64,000 nucleotides of DNA. It comes from Nocardioides sp. (GTDB taxonomy: Bacteria > Actinomycetota > Actinomycetes > Propionibacteriales > Nocardioidaceae). The stretch lies in assembly GCF_014360585.1 (NCBI RefSeq), contig NZ_JACIXG010000014.1, positions 1 through 64,000 on the forward strand. Reading direction: 5' to 3'. Made by a program: the position numbers and the translations under genes. Below, in pieces: positions 43,018 through 52,684 of the stretch (positions are counted from its first letter, which is position 1; every line of letters begins with the position of its first letter). The notes under the pieces were generated by a model. The model was not told where the DNA came from, did no database searches, and saw only the letters and a program-made list of their open reading frames with translations.

Positions 43018-43785
43018 ATGACCACGCAGAAGACAGGCACCGGATCAGGCGGTTCGAAGAAGAGCCGCGTCCGCGAGCTCCCCGACGGGCCGCCGGACGC
43101 GACCGGGCTCACGCCGCGTCAGCAGCGCATCCTCGCGCACCTGCGCGACAGCATCGAGCAGCGCGGCTACCCGCCCAGCATGCGCGAGATCGGCGCCGCG
43201 GTCGGGCTGACCAGCACCAGCAGCGTCGCCCACCAGCTCCGCGCGTTGGAGCAGCGTGGCCTGATCCGCAAGGACCCGAAGCGACCCCGCGCCCTCGAGG
43301 TGTTCCTCCCCGAGGTGATGGCTCACCGCAAGGCCATGTCCGGCGAGGAGCCCGAGACGACGATCGCCGCCGAGGCCGCCGTCAACCCCAACCCCGACGC
43401 CACGATGGTCCCCCTGGTCGGTCGGATCGCGGCCGGTGGCCCGATCCTGGCCGAGGAGACGTCGAGCCAGCAGAGCGTCGAGGACGTCTTCCCGCTGCCC
43501 AAGCAGCTGGTCGGCAACGGCGACCTCTTCCTGCTCTCGGTCTCCGGTGACTCGATGGTCGACGCCGCCATCTGCGACGGCGACTTCGTGGTCGTGCGCC
43601 AGCAGCCGACCGCGGAGAACGGCGAGATCGTGGCCGCGCTGATCGACGGCGAGGCGACCGTCAAGACGCTCTCCCGCAAGGACGGCAAGGTGTGGCTGCT
43701 GCCGCACAACGCTGCGTACGAGCCGATCGACGGCACCCACGCGACGATCCTCGGCAAGGTGACGGCTGTTCTGCGTAGCCTCTGA
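43018..43785 (+). CDS. lexA: SOS-response repressor LexA
   Basis: LexA represses DNA-damage genes until RecA filaments trigger its self-cleavage. The 255-residue protein has the N-terminal winged helix ([42 protein letters not shown]), the Ala-Gly cleavage site in [13 protein letters not shown], and the Ser/Lys catalytic pair in [18 protein letters not shown] and [10 protein letters not shown] basic, glycine-rich N-terminal extension of about 30 residues is usual in actinobacteria. ATG 43018 follows SOS box 4 by 32 bases. It is divergent from the LysM division inhibitor. Confidence 0.97.
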   Translation: MTTQKTGTGSGGSKKSRVRELPDGPPDATGLTPRQQRILAHLRDSIEQRGYPPSMREIGAAVGLTSTSSVAHQLRALEQRGLIRKDPKRPRALEVFLPEVMAHRKAMSGEEPETTIAAEAAVNPNPDATMVPLVGRIAAGGPILAEETSSQQSVEDVFPLPKQLVGNGDLFLLSVSGDSMVDAAICDGDFVVVRQQPTAENGEIVAALIDGEATVKTLSRKDGKVWLLPHNAAYEPIDGTHATILGKVTAVLRSL

Positions 43786-43807
43786 GACCTGAATACTGCG
43801 TGTGATC

Positions 43808-43838
43808 CAGCCGCCGGCCCATACCGGGCCGGCGGCTG
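43808..43838 (+). terminator. Hairpin after lexA
   Basis: CAGCCGCCGGCCC (43808-43820) and GGGCCGGCGGCTG (43826-43838) form a 13-base-pair stem with a five-base loop, 22 bases after the lexA stop. There is no T-tract, as is common in high-GC genomes. Confidence 0.65.
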
Positions 43839-43964
43839 TGTCGTCTCCCGCAGCGCCCGGCGCCACCTTCACGTCTCGCGGCCTGTCTAGGCGTTTCACC
43901 GGTGTAGGGTCGGCCCTCTGCGCTTAGACTGCCCTGGTCTGCCTTCCCGAACGTCTGGTAACTC

Positions 43965-45521
43965 ATGCGAAACATTGCCCGCCGGATCAACCGCAAACAA
44001 CGCTCCCTCGTCCTGATCGCAGGCATGGTCGTAGCGACGTTCGCGGCCACCATGCCCGCAACCGGGTCGACCCCGGCGGCGTCGGTGATGACCGGCGGAG
44101 ACACGAGCGCCGAGCAGCCGGTGACGGAGAAGGCGGCCCGTGAGGCGCTCGCCGCGGCCAAGAAGGTCAAGCGCAACCAGTCGGTGCGCGGCATGCGGCA
44201 GTTCGTTCCCGGGCGGCACGTCGCCGGTCGCCCCGACGCCACGATCGCGCTGGCCGACCTGTGGAATGCCAAGGACGCTCTGGACGGCTCCAACCAGGTG
44301 GCGGCGCGCGAGCTGCTCGCCCGCCCCCGCGCGGCCACCCAGACCTGCAGCCACGCGGTCTGCGTCCACTACACCCCCGGCAAGGGTGGCGACAAGGCCT
44401 CCGTGGCGTACGCGAACCAGGTCCGCGACGTGGTCACGAAGGTCCACAACATCTACGTGAAGGCGGGCTACCGCAAGCCCGCGGCCGACAAGTCGATCAC
44501 CCCGGGCAAGGTCGACATCTACCTGGAGAACCTCTACGACGAGGGCTACTACGGCTACTGCGCGCCGGAGACGAAGGTCTCCAAGACCGCCGCGACCGCC
44601 TACTGCGTGCTGGACAACGACTACGCCACCAGCGAGTACGGCTCCATGAACACGCCCACGGAGAACCTCCGTGTGACGGCCGCTCACGAGTACTTTCACG
44701 CGGTCCAGTTCGCCTACGACGCCGGCGAGGACCGCTGGATGATGGAGTCCACGGCGACCTGGGTCGAGGACGAGGTCTACGACAGCATCAACGACAACCG
44801 GCAGTACCTCGCCTACGGCCAGCTCGAGGACCAGCGCAAGCCGCTCGACAACTCCAACGTCTCCAACCTCGGCATCTACGGCAACTGGATCTTCTTCCGC
44901 TATCTCTCCGAGCGCTTCTCCAGGGAGCGGGGTGACCTGCCGGCAGTGGTCCTCGACGTCTGGAACCGCGCCCCGTCGACCTACTCCACCGTGGCCATCC
45001 GCCGGGCGCTCGCTGCTCGCGGCACCACCCTGAAGGAGCAGTACGCCCGCTTCGCCGCCGCCAACCTGGCCCCAAGGAAGAGCTACAGCGAGGGCCGCGC
45101 CTACTACGCGCCGGTCTACGACGGCCGCACCGCCTTGCCCGCCAAGCGGCAGACGGTCGGCGGCAAGCACACCCTCAAGCACATGACCTACGCCTCGCAG
45201 CGCCTCGTGCCGAAGAAGGTCGGCAAGGGCTGGAAGCTGCGTGTGAAGGTCGACGTGGCCCGCCCCAACGCCAACGCCGCCGTGGTCAGCGTCTTCCGCA
45301 CCGACGGCACCCGGGGCGTCTACTACCTCAAGCCCAACCGCGACGGCATCGCCACGAAGACCATCACGGGCTTCTCCTCCAAGCGGATCCGCAAGGTCGA
45401 GATCACCTTCGCCAACGCGAGCAGCAACTTCAAGTGTGGCCAGGGCACGGCATTCTCCTGCCGCGGTGTCGCCTCGCCCGACAAGGCCACCCACCGCTGG
45501 TGGGCGAAGACCTACCGCTGA
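43965..45521 (+). CDS. Secreted putative zinc metalloprotease (MXAN_6640-like)
   Basis: A signal peptide (basic NIARRINRKQR, then LVLIAGMVVATFAATMPATG) makes the 518-residue protein secreted. The zinc-binding motif HEYFHAVQFAYD follows in ENLRVTAAHEYFHAV, with the probable third ligand in MMESTATWVEDEVYD (gluzincin-like HExxH plus E). This arrangement matches the MXAN_6640 family of putative metalloproteases. Cysteine pairs (QTCSHAVC, GYCAPE/AYCVLD, FKCGQGTAFSC) suggest disulphides. The C-terminal 150 residues form a probable beta-sandwich. It is followed by a very strong terminator. Confidence 0.85.
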   Translation: MRNIARRINRKQRSLVLIAGMVVATFAATMPATGSTPAASVMTGGDTSAEQPVTEKAAREALAAAKKVKRNQSVRGMRQFVPGRHVAGRPDATIALADLWNAKDALDGSNQVAARELLARPRAATQTCSHAVCVHYTPGKGGDKASVAYANQVRDVVTKVHNIYVKAGYRKPAADKSITPGKVDIYLENLYDEGYYGYCAPETKVSKTAATAYCVLDNDYATSEYGSMNTPTENLRVTAAHEYFHAVQFAYDAGEDRWMMESTATWVEDEVYDSINDNRQYLAYGQLEDQRKPLDNSNVSNLGIYGNWIFFRYLSERFSRERGDLPAVVLDVWNRAPSTYSTVAIRRALAARGTTLKEQYARFAAANLAPRKSYSEGRAYYAPVYDGRTALPAKRQTVGGKHTLKHMTYASQRLVPKKVGKGWKLRVKVDVARPNANAAVVSVFRTDGTRGVYYLKPNRDGIATKTITGFSSKRIRKVEITFANASSNFKCGQGTAFSCRGVASPDKATHRWWAKTYR

Positions 45522-45530
45522 CGCACACCC

Positions 45531-45577
45531 CACGCCGAGTCGGCTCGTTCTGACGAGCCGACTCGGCGTGAGTTTTT
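45531..45577 (+). terminator. Strong intrinsic terminator after the metalloprotease gene
   Basis: A perfect 18-base-pair stem (45531-45548 with 45553-45570, arms CACGCCGAGTCGGCTCGT and its complement) has a four-base loop TCTG and is followed by AGTTTTT. It starts 10 bases after the stop codon. Confidence 0.93.
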
Positions 45578-45603
45578 GGTCTGGACGAGCCGATACCGGT
45601 GGC

Positions 45604-47598
45604 TCAGGCAGAGGCCAGCTCGGAGAGCCGCTTGAGCGCCTTGCGGACGACATCGGCGTCGGTGGTCGCCCACATCGGCGGCAGGCTCGCCTTGAGGAAC
45701 CCCCCGTAGCGGGCCGTCGCCAGGCGGGCGTCGAGCACGGCCACGACCCCGCGATCGGTGGTGGTGCGGATCAGCCGACCGGCCCCCTGCGCCAGCAGCA
45801 GCGCCGCGTGGGTGGCGGCGACCTGCATGAACCCGTTGCCGCCGGCCTTGTCGGCCGCCTGCTGCCGGGCCGACATCAGCGGGTCGTCGGGCCGCGGGAA
45901 CGGGATCCGGTCGATGATCACGAGCTGGCAGGTGTCGCCCGGCACGTCGAGGCCCTGCCACAGCGACAGCGTCCCGAAGAGCACCGTGTGCGGGTCGGCG
46001 ACGAACTGCGCGGCGAGCTCGGGCAGCTGGGCGTCGCCCTGGGCCAGGGTGGTCAGGTGAGGCAGCTTCTGGCGCACGACCTCGGCGGCCGCCTCGGCGG
46101 CACGGCGTGAGGAGAAGAGCCCGAGCGTACGCCCGTCGGCGGCGTCGACCAGGTCGACGATCTCGTCCATGGTCTTGGCGCCCATGCCGTCGCGCCCGGG
46201 AGGGGGCAGGTGGCGGGCGACGTACAAGATCCCCTGCCTGCCGTAGTCGAACGGGCTGCCGACATCCAGCCCGATCCACGGCAGGACGTCCTCCGTACGC
46301 TGCGCCCCGGCGCCCAGCTCGGTGCGCTCCTCCGCCTTCAGCCCGAGGGATCCAGCCACAGGGCCGAAGTCGCCGCCGAGCTTGAGAGTGGCAGAGGCGA
46401 AGACGACGGTCTTCTCCCGCAGCAGCTTCTCGCGCATCTGCGCCCAGACCTGCAGGGGCGCGACACACAGGCGCGGCGGGATCCTCTCGCCACCCTCGTT
46501 GAGCCAGATGACGTCGGACTCGGCGGCAGCGGCCATCCGCTCGGCGGTGGTGAAGACCTCCTGCAGGCCACCCTTGGCCTGCTGGAAGCCGGGGTCGGCG
46601 CCTTCGGAGTCCTTCGGCTTGGGGAGCGCCGAGATCGCGGAGCGAGCAGCGTCACGCACGAGCACCAAGGCGTCCGAGACGACCTCGGGCAGCGTGATCA
46701 GCCGCCCCGGCGAAGTCTCGTTGATCGCAGCCCGGAGCGCGTCGGAGGCGTCGGCCAGATCGTCGGCCTCCGAGCCGTCGATGTGCTTCTGAGCCCGTCG
46801 GGCGGCCCGCTCCACCTCGGCCGCGGTCAGCTCGTCGGTCGCCGCCTGGGTCACCCGGGCGACCAGCTCGTGGGCCTCGTCGATCACCACGGCGTCGTAC
46901 TCCGGGATCATCGGCACCCCCTCGATCGCGTCGATAGCGAGCAGCGAGTGGTTGGTGACGATCAGATGGCTCTTCTGAGCCTTTTCGCGGGCGACCTCGG
47001 CGAAGCACTCCTCGCCGAAAGGACACTTGGCGGCACCGAGGCAGTCGCGGTGGTTGACCGAGACCTGGCGCCACTCGCGGTCGGTGTGCCGGGGGGCGGA
47101 GTCACGCTCGCCGCTGCCGCCCTTGTCCGCTTCCTTCTCTGCCCAGCTGCGGAGCTCGAGGACCTTCTCCGCCATCGCGCCCAGCGGCACGTCGACCAGA
47201 GTGCCCTGGTCGTCGGGAGCGCCCTCGCGCACGCGGTGGAGGCAGGCGTAGTTGGAGCGGCCCTTGAGGACGGCGTAGGAGGCGTCGACGCCCGGGCGCG
47301 AGCCGATCGCCTTCACCAGACGCGGCAGGTCGCGCTCGACGAGCTGATGCTGCAGGGCCAGCGTCGCGGTGGCCACCACGACCCGACTGTCGTGGAGCAG
47401 CGACGGGACCAGATACGCCAGCGACTTACCGGTGCCGGTGCCGGCCTCGACCAGCAGGTGCTCCTCGTCGGTGAGCGCCTGCGCCACCGCGTCGGCCATC
47501 AGCACCTGACCGTCGCGGGTGGCCCCGCCGAGGGTCGCGACCGCATCCGCGAGGGCTTCGCGTACGGGCGACTGGGAGACGGTTTCGGTTGCGGTCAC
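45604..47598 (-). CDS. DinG/XPD-type ATP-dependent DNA helicase
   Basis: This is a superfamily 2 helicase related to DinG and XPD. It shows the Walker A motif VEAGTGTGKSLAYLVPSLL, the DEAH box VVIDEAHELV, and the C-terminal motifs GTLSLWQGLDVPGD and QGAGRLIRTTTDRGVVAVLD. Four cysteines (YACLHRV, DCLGAAKCPFGEECF) form the expected iron-sulfur cluster. It unwinds 5'-3' DNA structures during repair or R-loop removal. The 664-residue length is normal. A GDSL-type lipoprotein gene lies 10 bases upstream of its start on the same strand. Confidence 0.94.
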   Translation of the reverse strand: MTATETVSQSPVREALADAVATLGGATRDGQVLMADAVAQALTDEEHLLVEAGTGTGKSLAYLVPSLLHDSRVVVATATLALQHQLVERDLPRLVKAIGSRPGVDASYAVLKGRSNYACLHRVREGAPDDQGTLVDVPLGAMAEKVLELRSWAEKEADKGGSGERDSAPRHTDREWRQVSVNHRDCLGAAKCPFGEECFAEVAREKAQKSHLIVTNHSLLAIDAIEGVPMIPEYDAVVIDEAHELVARVTQAATDELTAAEVERAARRAQKHIDGSEADDLADASDALRAAINETSPGRLITLPEVVSDALVLVRDAARSAISALPKPKDSEGADPGFQQAKGGLQEVFTTAERMAAAAESDVIWLNEGGERIPPRLCVAPLQVWAQMREKLLREKTVVFASATLKLGGDFGPVAGSLGLKAEERTELGAGAQRTEDVLPWIGLDVGSPFDYGRQGILYVARHLPPPGRDGMGAKTMDEIVDLVDAADGRTLGLFSSRRAAEAAAEVVRQKLPHLTTLAQGDAQLPELAAQFVADPHTVLFGTLSLWQGLDVPGDTCQLVIIDRIPFPRPDDPLMSARQQAADKAGGNGFMQVAATHAALLLAQGAGRLIRTTTDRGVVAVLDARLATARYGGFLKASLPPMWATTDADVVRKALKRLSELASA

Positions 47599-47608
47599 TC
47601 GGGCAACC

Positions 47609-48361
47609 TTAGCCGTGCGCGGGGACAGTCTCCGATCGGCTCTCCGCGATCCGCCGGGCGACGATCTCCCCGAACTGCATGTGGCCGGTGACAGTCAGAT
47701 GGGTGTTGTCCTCGAGCATGGGCAGCTCGAGGTCGAAGACGTTGATGTACGTCACCCCGTACTCCGCCGAGACCCGCCGCATCATCTTGTTGACCACCCT
47801 GATGGCCTTGGCACGCGAGTTCACCTTGGGCGCGCTGAGCACGATGACCTCGTAGCCCTTCAGCTCGTCCAGGGTCTCGCGGAAGCCCTTCTCGACCTCG
47901 TCGAGATCGCTCTTGGAATCGTTGATGCCGCCCTCGAGCACGACCAGGTCGGCTCCCTGGGCGAGCACGTCTGGGACGCGCTCGGGGAAGGAGATCGGGC
48001 CACATCGCTCCATCAGCCCACGCGAGTAGCCGGTGCCGCCGAAGCCGGAGACCCGTACCTCGCCGTCGAGATAGCGCGGCCACGACTGACCTGGGTCGTC
48101 CAGCCCGAAGCCCGAGGCCCAGGAGTCGCCGATCACGACGACCCGCTCACCGGCTCCGGTCACCACTGCGGCACGGGCCACCGACTCTGCGGCCAGCCGC
48201 GTGCACAGGTCCTGGGTCACCTGCGTCTCGTGCTCCGGCACCTGCCCCGGGAGCACGCCGTCGTCCTCGCTGGCGCAGCCGGCGAGCGCGGTCACCAGGA
48301 CAGCACCAGCCAGCGCGCTCACGATGATCGCGCGCGCCGCCCGACGTACGTCTGTCCGCAT
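47609..48361 (-). CDS. SGNH/GDSL-hydrolase lipoprotein
   Basis: The N-terminus is a signal peptide with lipobox LAGC (after RAARAIIVSALAGAVLVTA). The hydrolase blocks are VVVIGDSWASGFG (block I serine), GGTGYS (block II glycine), VVLEGGINDSK (block III asparagine) and DNTHLTVTGH (block V Asp and His). Such enzymes deacylate polysaccharides or lipids at the cell surface. ATG 48361 starts the signal peptide; longer frames are not protein-like. It lies between hflX and the helicase gene on the same strand, with about 150 repeat-containing bases before it. Confidence 0.9.
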   Translation of the reverse strand: MRTDVRRAARAIIVSALAGAVLVTALAGCASEDDGVLPGQVPEHETQVTQDLCTRLAAESVARAAVVTGAGERVVVIGDSWASGFGLDDPGQSWPRYLDGEVRVSGFGGTGYSRGLMERCGPISFPERVPDVLAQGADLVVLEGGINDSKSDLDEVEKGFRETLDELKGYEVIVLSAPKVNSRAKAIRVVNKMMRRVSAEYGVTYINVFDLELPMLEDNTHLTVTGHMQFGEIVARRIAESRSETVPAHG

Positions 48362-48426
48362 CCGTGCCCTCTCCAACGACCGACCGTCCCCAAGTGTGAG
48401 GGACGAGCCTGGCATCACCGATGTCG

Positions 48427-48512
48427 AAACGCCGAAACCAGCGCCGGATCAGCGCCCATCAGCGTCCCGAGATCGGTGCCCAGATCAGTGCCCGGAGATC
48501 GGTGCCCGATGA
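48427..48512. repeat. Imperfect GATCGGTGCCC-type short repeats
   Basis: Several imperfect 12-14 base units (GATCGGTGCCC, GATCAGTGCCC, GATCGGTGCCC) run through the gap between hflX and the lipoprotein gene. No gene is visible in the gap. Confidence 0.5.
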
Positions 48513-50012
48513 TCAGGCTGAATATGCAGCCAGCTCGCCGGCCAGGTCCGCGTTGGCGCGGCCCTTGACGACGGTGCCTTCGGCGGTGTGCTCGAGGTGG
48601 TCGATCTCGCCGTGCTGGTGGATCCGGTTGACCAGGTCGCCCCGCTCATAGGGGACCAGCGCGGTGAACTCCACGCCCGGCTTCGGCAGATCGTTCTCGA
48701 CCGCGATGATGGCCTTGTCGATGCCCTCTCCGGTCTTGGCCGAGACCGCCACCGAGTGGGGCTCGGCACGCTGCAGCCTGGCGACCACCAGCGGGTCGGC
48801 GATGTCGGCCTTGTTGATCACGACCAGCTCAGGCACCTCGCTGGCACCGATCTCGGCGAACACCTCGCGCACCGCCGCCAGCTGACCCTCGGGATCGGGG
48901 TGGGAGCCGTCGACCACGTGCACGACCAGATCGGCGTCGGCGACCTCCTCCAGGGTGGACCGGAAGGCCTCGACGAGCTGGTGGGGCAGGTGGCGCACGA
49001 AGCCGACGGTGTCGGACATCGTGTAGACGCGGCCGTCGTCCGTGGTCGTCTTGCGGGTGGTCGGGTCCAAGGTCGCGAAGAGGGCGTCCTCGACGAGCAC
49101 GCCGGCACCGGTGAGCCGGTTGAGCAGCGACGACTTGCCCGCGTTGGTGTAGCCGGCGATCGCGACCGCCGGGATGTGGTGACGCTTGCGGTCGGCACGC
49201 TTGGTGTCGCGGGTGCCCTTCATCGCCTTCAGCTCACGGTTGAGCTTGGCGATCTTGGTGTTGATCCGGCGACGGTCGGTCTCGATCTTCGTCTCACCGG
49301 GCCCACGGCCACCGATACCGGCACCACCGGCGACCCGTCCACCGGCCTGGCGCGACAGGTTGCCACCCCAACCACGAAGCCGCTGCTTCATGTAGCTGAG
49401 CTGGGCGAGCTCCACCTGCGCCTGACCCTCACGCGACTTGGCGTGCTGGGCGAAGATGTCGAGGATCAGCGCGGTCCGGTCGACGACCTTGACGCCGGTG
49501 CGGTCCTCGAGGTTCCTGAGCTGGCTCGGCGCCAGCTCTCCGTCGGCGATCACGGTGTCGGCGCCGGTCGCGGCCACGATCTCCTTGAGCGCCTCGACCT
49601 TGCCGCGCCCGATGTACGTCGCGGGGTCCGGCGCCTGGCGACGCTGGTAGATCGCCTCCAGCACCTCGGAGCCCGCCGTCTCGGCGAGGAGCGCGAGCTC
49701 GGCGAGGGAGTTCTCGGCGTCCGTCTGGGTGCCGCCGGCCCACACGCCCACGAGCACCACTCGCTCCAGCCGCAGCTGGCGATATTCGACCTCGGTGATG
49801 TCCTCGAGCTCGGTGCGCAGGCTGGCGACGCGCTTGAGCGCGTGTCGCTCGGCGAGCTCCATCGCACCGACGGTCGGGTCGGTGGTCTCAGGATCCTCGT
49901 CTACGTAGCCCGACTCGCTGTATCCACTTTCTTGGGTGCCGTCGAGCGCGTCCCAGTCCTCGGTGGCCTCGAGCTCGTCAGCGAGTGAGAAGTCGTGTGC
50001 GTTGTTCGTCAT
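48513..50012 (-). CDS. hflX: Ribosome-associated GTPase HflX
   Basis: HflX is an Obg-HflX GTPase that splits or rescues stalled 70S ribosomes. The 499-residue protein has the HflX N-domain (VLVGVWAGGTQTDAENSLAEL, DPATYIGRGKVEALKEI), the glycine-rich linker GGRGPGETKIETDRRRI, and the G domain: G1 GYTNAGKSSLLN, G2 TLDPTTRK, G3 DTVGFVRHLPHQLVEAF, G4 NKAD. The N-terminal 60 residues are acidic and variable. It lies downstream of nothing on its own strand within 70 bases and probably has its own promoter. Confidence 0.96.
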   Translation of the reverse strand: MTNNAHDFSLADELEATEDWDALDGTQESGYSESGYVDEDPETTDPTVGAMELAERHALKRVASLRTELEDITEVEYRQLRLERVVLVGVWAGGTQTDAENSLAELALLAETAGSEVLEAIYQRRQAPDPATYIGRGKVEALKEIVAATGADTVIADGELAPSQLRNLEDRTGVKVVDRTALILDIFAQHAKSREGQAQVELAQLSYMKQRLRGWGGNLSRQAGGRVAGGAGIGGRGPGETKIETDRRRINTKIAKLNRELKAMKGTRDTKRADRKRHHIPAVAIAGYTNAGKSSLLNRLTGAGVLVEDALFATLDPTTRKTTTDDGRVYTMSDTVGFVRHLPHQLVEAFRSTLEEVADADLVVHVVDGSHPDPEGQLAAVREVFAEIGASEVPELVVINKADIADPLVVARLQRAEPHSVAVSAKTGEGIDKAIIAVENDLPKPGVEFTALVPYERGDLVNRIHQHGEIDHLEHTAEGTVVKGRANADLAGELAAYSA

Positions 50013-50085
50013 ATACCAACAAGGATACGGCGCCGCACCACCCGGGGGACAATGCTTATCCGACTGGCTGGATCAGGTTGGTGCC

Positions 50086-51717
50086 TCAGCGCTGCTCGAG
50101 AGCCTCTCGGAGGACGGTCCCGACGTCCTCCGGCCGCTCCGCGACGTACGCCGCCCCGCCAGTCGCGTCGGCGATCGCCCGCAACGCACCCATGTCGGCG
50201 TCGGCGGTGATCCCGACCCCCAGGACCCGGACCGGCCGCCGCGGGTCGGAGGCGGCCTTCAGCTGACCGACGAGCTCCGTCAGGTCCAGCGAGTCCGGAT
50301 CGTCGTTGGTGCCGTCGGTGAAGATCAGCACGCTGTTGGAGGCGAGCGGGTCGTAGGAGGCGACTGCGGCCCGGTAGGCCGCGAGCGCGCTGTCGTGCAG
50401 GGCGGTGCCGCCGCCGGTGCGTGCGGTGAGCCCGGCGATCTCCCCGGTCAGCTGCGCGCGCTGGTTGTTCGAGGCCAGCTGGCGGGTCGGGACGAGCACG
50501 GCGTGGTCGCCGCCGAGCTCGCCCTCGGTCTTCTCGGAGAAGGCCCACAGCCCGAGCGCGGCGCTGCCGGGGAGGAGCTCGACGGCCTCGGACACCGCCG
50601 CCTGGGTGAGCCGGAGGCGGGTCGTATCGCTGCCGAGAGCAGTCGGCCAGGCCATCGACCCGGATACGTCCACGACCGCGATCGTCCGGGTGGGCCGCAG
50701 CTTGGCGTTCCACTCCGAGGCGGCCTCGGCCACGGCGGCAGAGTCGACCTGGGTGAACGCGCCGACGTTGGGGGACGGCTTGCCGGCTCCGGCGGTGCGG
50801 AAACCGGCCTGCGTCAGCGAGGTGTCCGCGGCACCGCTGTCGAGCACGCGGGCGAAGGCGGTGATCGTGGAGGCGATCGCGTTGCGGCGCGAGGAGTCAG
50901 CGGTGATCAGGACCGGGTAGTCGAGGACCACCGTGCCTTCCTTCGGCGCGCTGGCCTTCAGCTGCGGCGCGTATGTCGACCACTGCTGCTCGCTGGTCGC
51001 GGTCACTCCGCTCATCGCGGTCTGCAGCTCTGCCAGGCGCGCGGTGTCGGTCGGCGCGGCACCCTCGGCGCCGGAGGCGATCCGCTCTGCGTACGGCTCC
51101 AGCTTGGTCTCGTATCGAGGCTCTTCCCGGCTGCCGACGACCGTGCCGAGCGCGCTCATCATCCGCTGCGGGTCGCCCACCAGCAGGTCGTCCTCGATGA
51201 ATGCCTCGGCGTAGGAGGTGCGGGTGAGGCCGTCGCCGGAGACGAGCACCACCGGCGAGGAGGCCATCGAGGCCCGCAGCGTGACCGGCTCGACGGCCGG
51301 CTTGATCCGCTCGAGCCAGAGCGAGGAGTCCGGGATCCACATGTCGGGCAGGTCGCCACCGACCGCCATCGGTTGGAGGACCTGGTCGGCCTTGGTCGGC
51401 TGCACCTCGATCTGTCCGCAGCCGGCTTCCTCGAGGATGTCGCCCACGACGGTCGCCGCCTCGGGCGCCACCGCGACCGTCATCGGCGGGCCCAGGCAGG
51501 TCCGGCTGCCACTCGTGGCCGGCTTGCCGTCGGCGACCAGCGCGGTCGCGACCAGGCACGCCGCCAGGACGCCCGCCGCGACGGCGATAACCCCGATCGT
51601 CTCCCGCGTGGGCTGCAGCTTTCGGGCAGGCTCGCTCGGCGCCGCCTGCTCGGCGGGCTCCTCGGACTCGATGATCGCGAGTGCCTTCGACGTACTGATG
51701 TCCGCCTTATCGGACAT
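50086..51717 (-). CDS. Membrane-anchored protein with substrate-binding-like and von Willebrand A domains
   Basis: After a cytoplasmic tail and one membrane helix (TIGVIAVAAGVLAACLVATAL, about residues 40-60), an extracytoplasmic region resembles periplasmic solute-binding proteins (MTVAVAPEAATVVGDILEEAG, DMWIPDSSLWLER). The C-terminal 190 residues are a VWA domain with an intact metal-ion site, VVDVSGSMAW, then GGTALHDS and VLIFTDGTNDD. The combination is frequent in actinobacteria and its ligand is unknown. ATG 51717 is chosen because AGGGGAG precedes it. It is monocistronic as far as can be seen. Confidence 0.9.
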   Translation of the reverse strand: MSDKADISTSKALAIIESEEPAEQAAPSEPARKLQPTRETIGVIAVAAGVLAACLVATALVADGKPATSGSRTCLGPPMTVAVAPEAATVVGDILEEAGCGQIEVQPTKADQVLQPMAVGGDLPDMWIPDSSLWLERIKPAVEPVTLRASMASSPVVLVSGDGLTRTSYAEAFIEDDLLVGDPQRMMSALGTVVGSREEPRYETKLEPYAERIASGAEGAAPTDTARLAELQTAMSGVTATSEQQWSTYAPQLKASAPKEGTVVLDYPVLITADSSRRNAIASTITAFARVLDSGAADTSLTQAGFRTAGAGKPSPNVGAFTQVDSAAVAEAASEWNAKLRPTRTIAVVDVSGSMAWPTALGSDTTRLRLTQAAVSEAVELLPGSAALGLWAFSEKTEGELGGDHAVLVPTRQLASNNQRAQLTGEIAGLTARTGGGTALHDSALAAYRAAVASYDPLASNSVLIFTDGTNDDPDSLDLTELVGQLKAASDPRRPVRVLGVGITADADMGALRAIADATGGAAYVAERPEDVGTVLREALEQR

Positions 51718-51839
51718 GCGAACTCCCCTGGTTCCGGTATCCGCGGAGCGGTTTGAGCTGTCCGCGGCTGGCGCACACATTAGCGGTGCGCCAGCCGGCG
51801 GGGTACTCCTGCGTCCGTTCTGGGCTCAGTGCCGTCCGG

Positions 51840-52616
51840 TCACTTCGGTGGCATCCGGATGCCACCGTCGACGCGGATCGTCTCGCCGTTCATGTAGTCG
51901 TTGGTCAGGCACTCCACGACCATGCTCGCCAGTTCCTCGGGCTCACCGAGGCGGTGCGGGAACAGCACGCTCTCGCCGAGCTTGGCCTTGAACGCCTCCG
52001 ACTCCGGGCCCTCGCCGTAGATCGGGGTGTCGATCAGGCCGGGGGCGACGGTGTTGACCCGGATCCCGACCGCGGCGAGGTCGCGCGCGAGCGGGAGGGT
52101 GAGACCGACGACGCCACCCTTGGACGAGGAGTACGACACCTGCCCGATCTGGCCGTCGAAGGCGGCCACGCTGGCCAGGTTGACGATGGCTCCGCGCTGT
52201 CCGTTGGCGTCGGGCTCGTTACGGCTGATGTAGGTCGCCGCCTGGCGGCACATGTCGAAGGTGCCGATCAGGTTGATCGCGATGACCTTCTTGTACGCGT
52301 CCAGGTCGTGCGCCGACCCGATCTGACCGTCCCGCCCGATCGTGCGCTGTGCCCACCCGATCCCGGCCGAGTTGACCACCGCCTTCAGCGGGGCGATCTC
52401 CACCGCCCGCTCCACGGCATTGGTGATCTGGTCGGTGTCGGTCACATCAACGGGCACGAACAGCCCCTTGATCTCCTCCGCCAGGGCCTCGCCCTTGTCC
52501 TTCTGCATGTCCGCGACGATCACCGTCGCACCCTTGGCCGCCAGCGCCCGGGCCGTCGCCGCCCCGATCCCGCTGGCCGCACCCGTCACGATCGCTGTGC
52601 TATCAGTCAACTCCAT
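51840..52616 (-). CDS. Short-chain dehydrogenase (3-hydroxyacyl-CoA/HSD10-type)
   Basis: The Rossmann motif TGAASGIG, the NSAG motif (VVNSAGIG), the catalytic YSSSK and DVTDTDQI mark an NAD-dependent short-chain dehydrogenase. The later text LPLARDLAAVGIRVNTVAPGLIDTP and the overall 258 residues are close to 3-hydroxyacyl-CoA / 2-methyl-3-hydroxybutyryl-CoA dehydrogenases of fatty-acid and isoleucine breakdown. ATG 52616 is chosen as the beginning of the Rossmann fold. Between it and the upstream dapF gene (same strand) is a large inverted tandem-repeat array that would be in its leader RNA if the two are co-transcribed. Confidence 0.92.
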   Translation of the reverse strand: MELTDSTAIVTGAASGIGAATARALAAKGATVIVADMQKDKGEALAEEIKGLFVPVDVTDTDQITNAVERAVEIAPLKAVVNSAGIGWAQRTIGRDGQIGSAHDLDAYKKVIAINLIGTFDMCRQAATYISRNEPDANGQRGAIVNLASVAAFDGQIGQVSYSSSKGGVVGLTLPLARDLAAVGIRVNTVAPGLIDTPIYGEGPESEAFKAKLGESVLFPHRLGEPEELASMVVECLTNDYMNGETIRVDGGIRMPPK

Positions 52617-52684
52617 GGGCAGCACCCTAGACGTGACCACCCTCACGATGGTGAATACCCGTTAACCATCTCACCGAGAGGTCG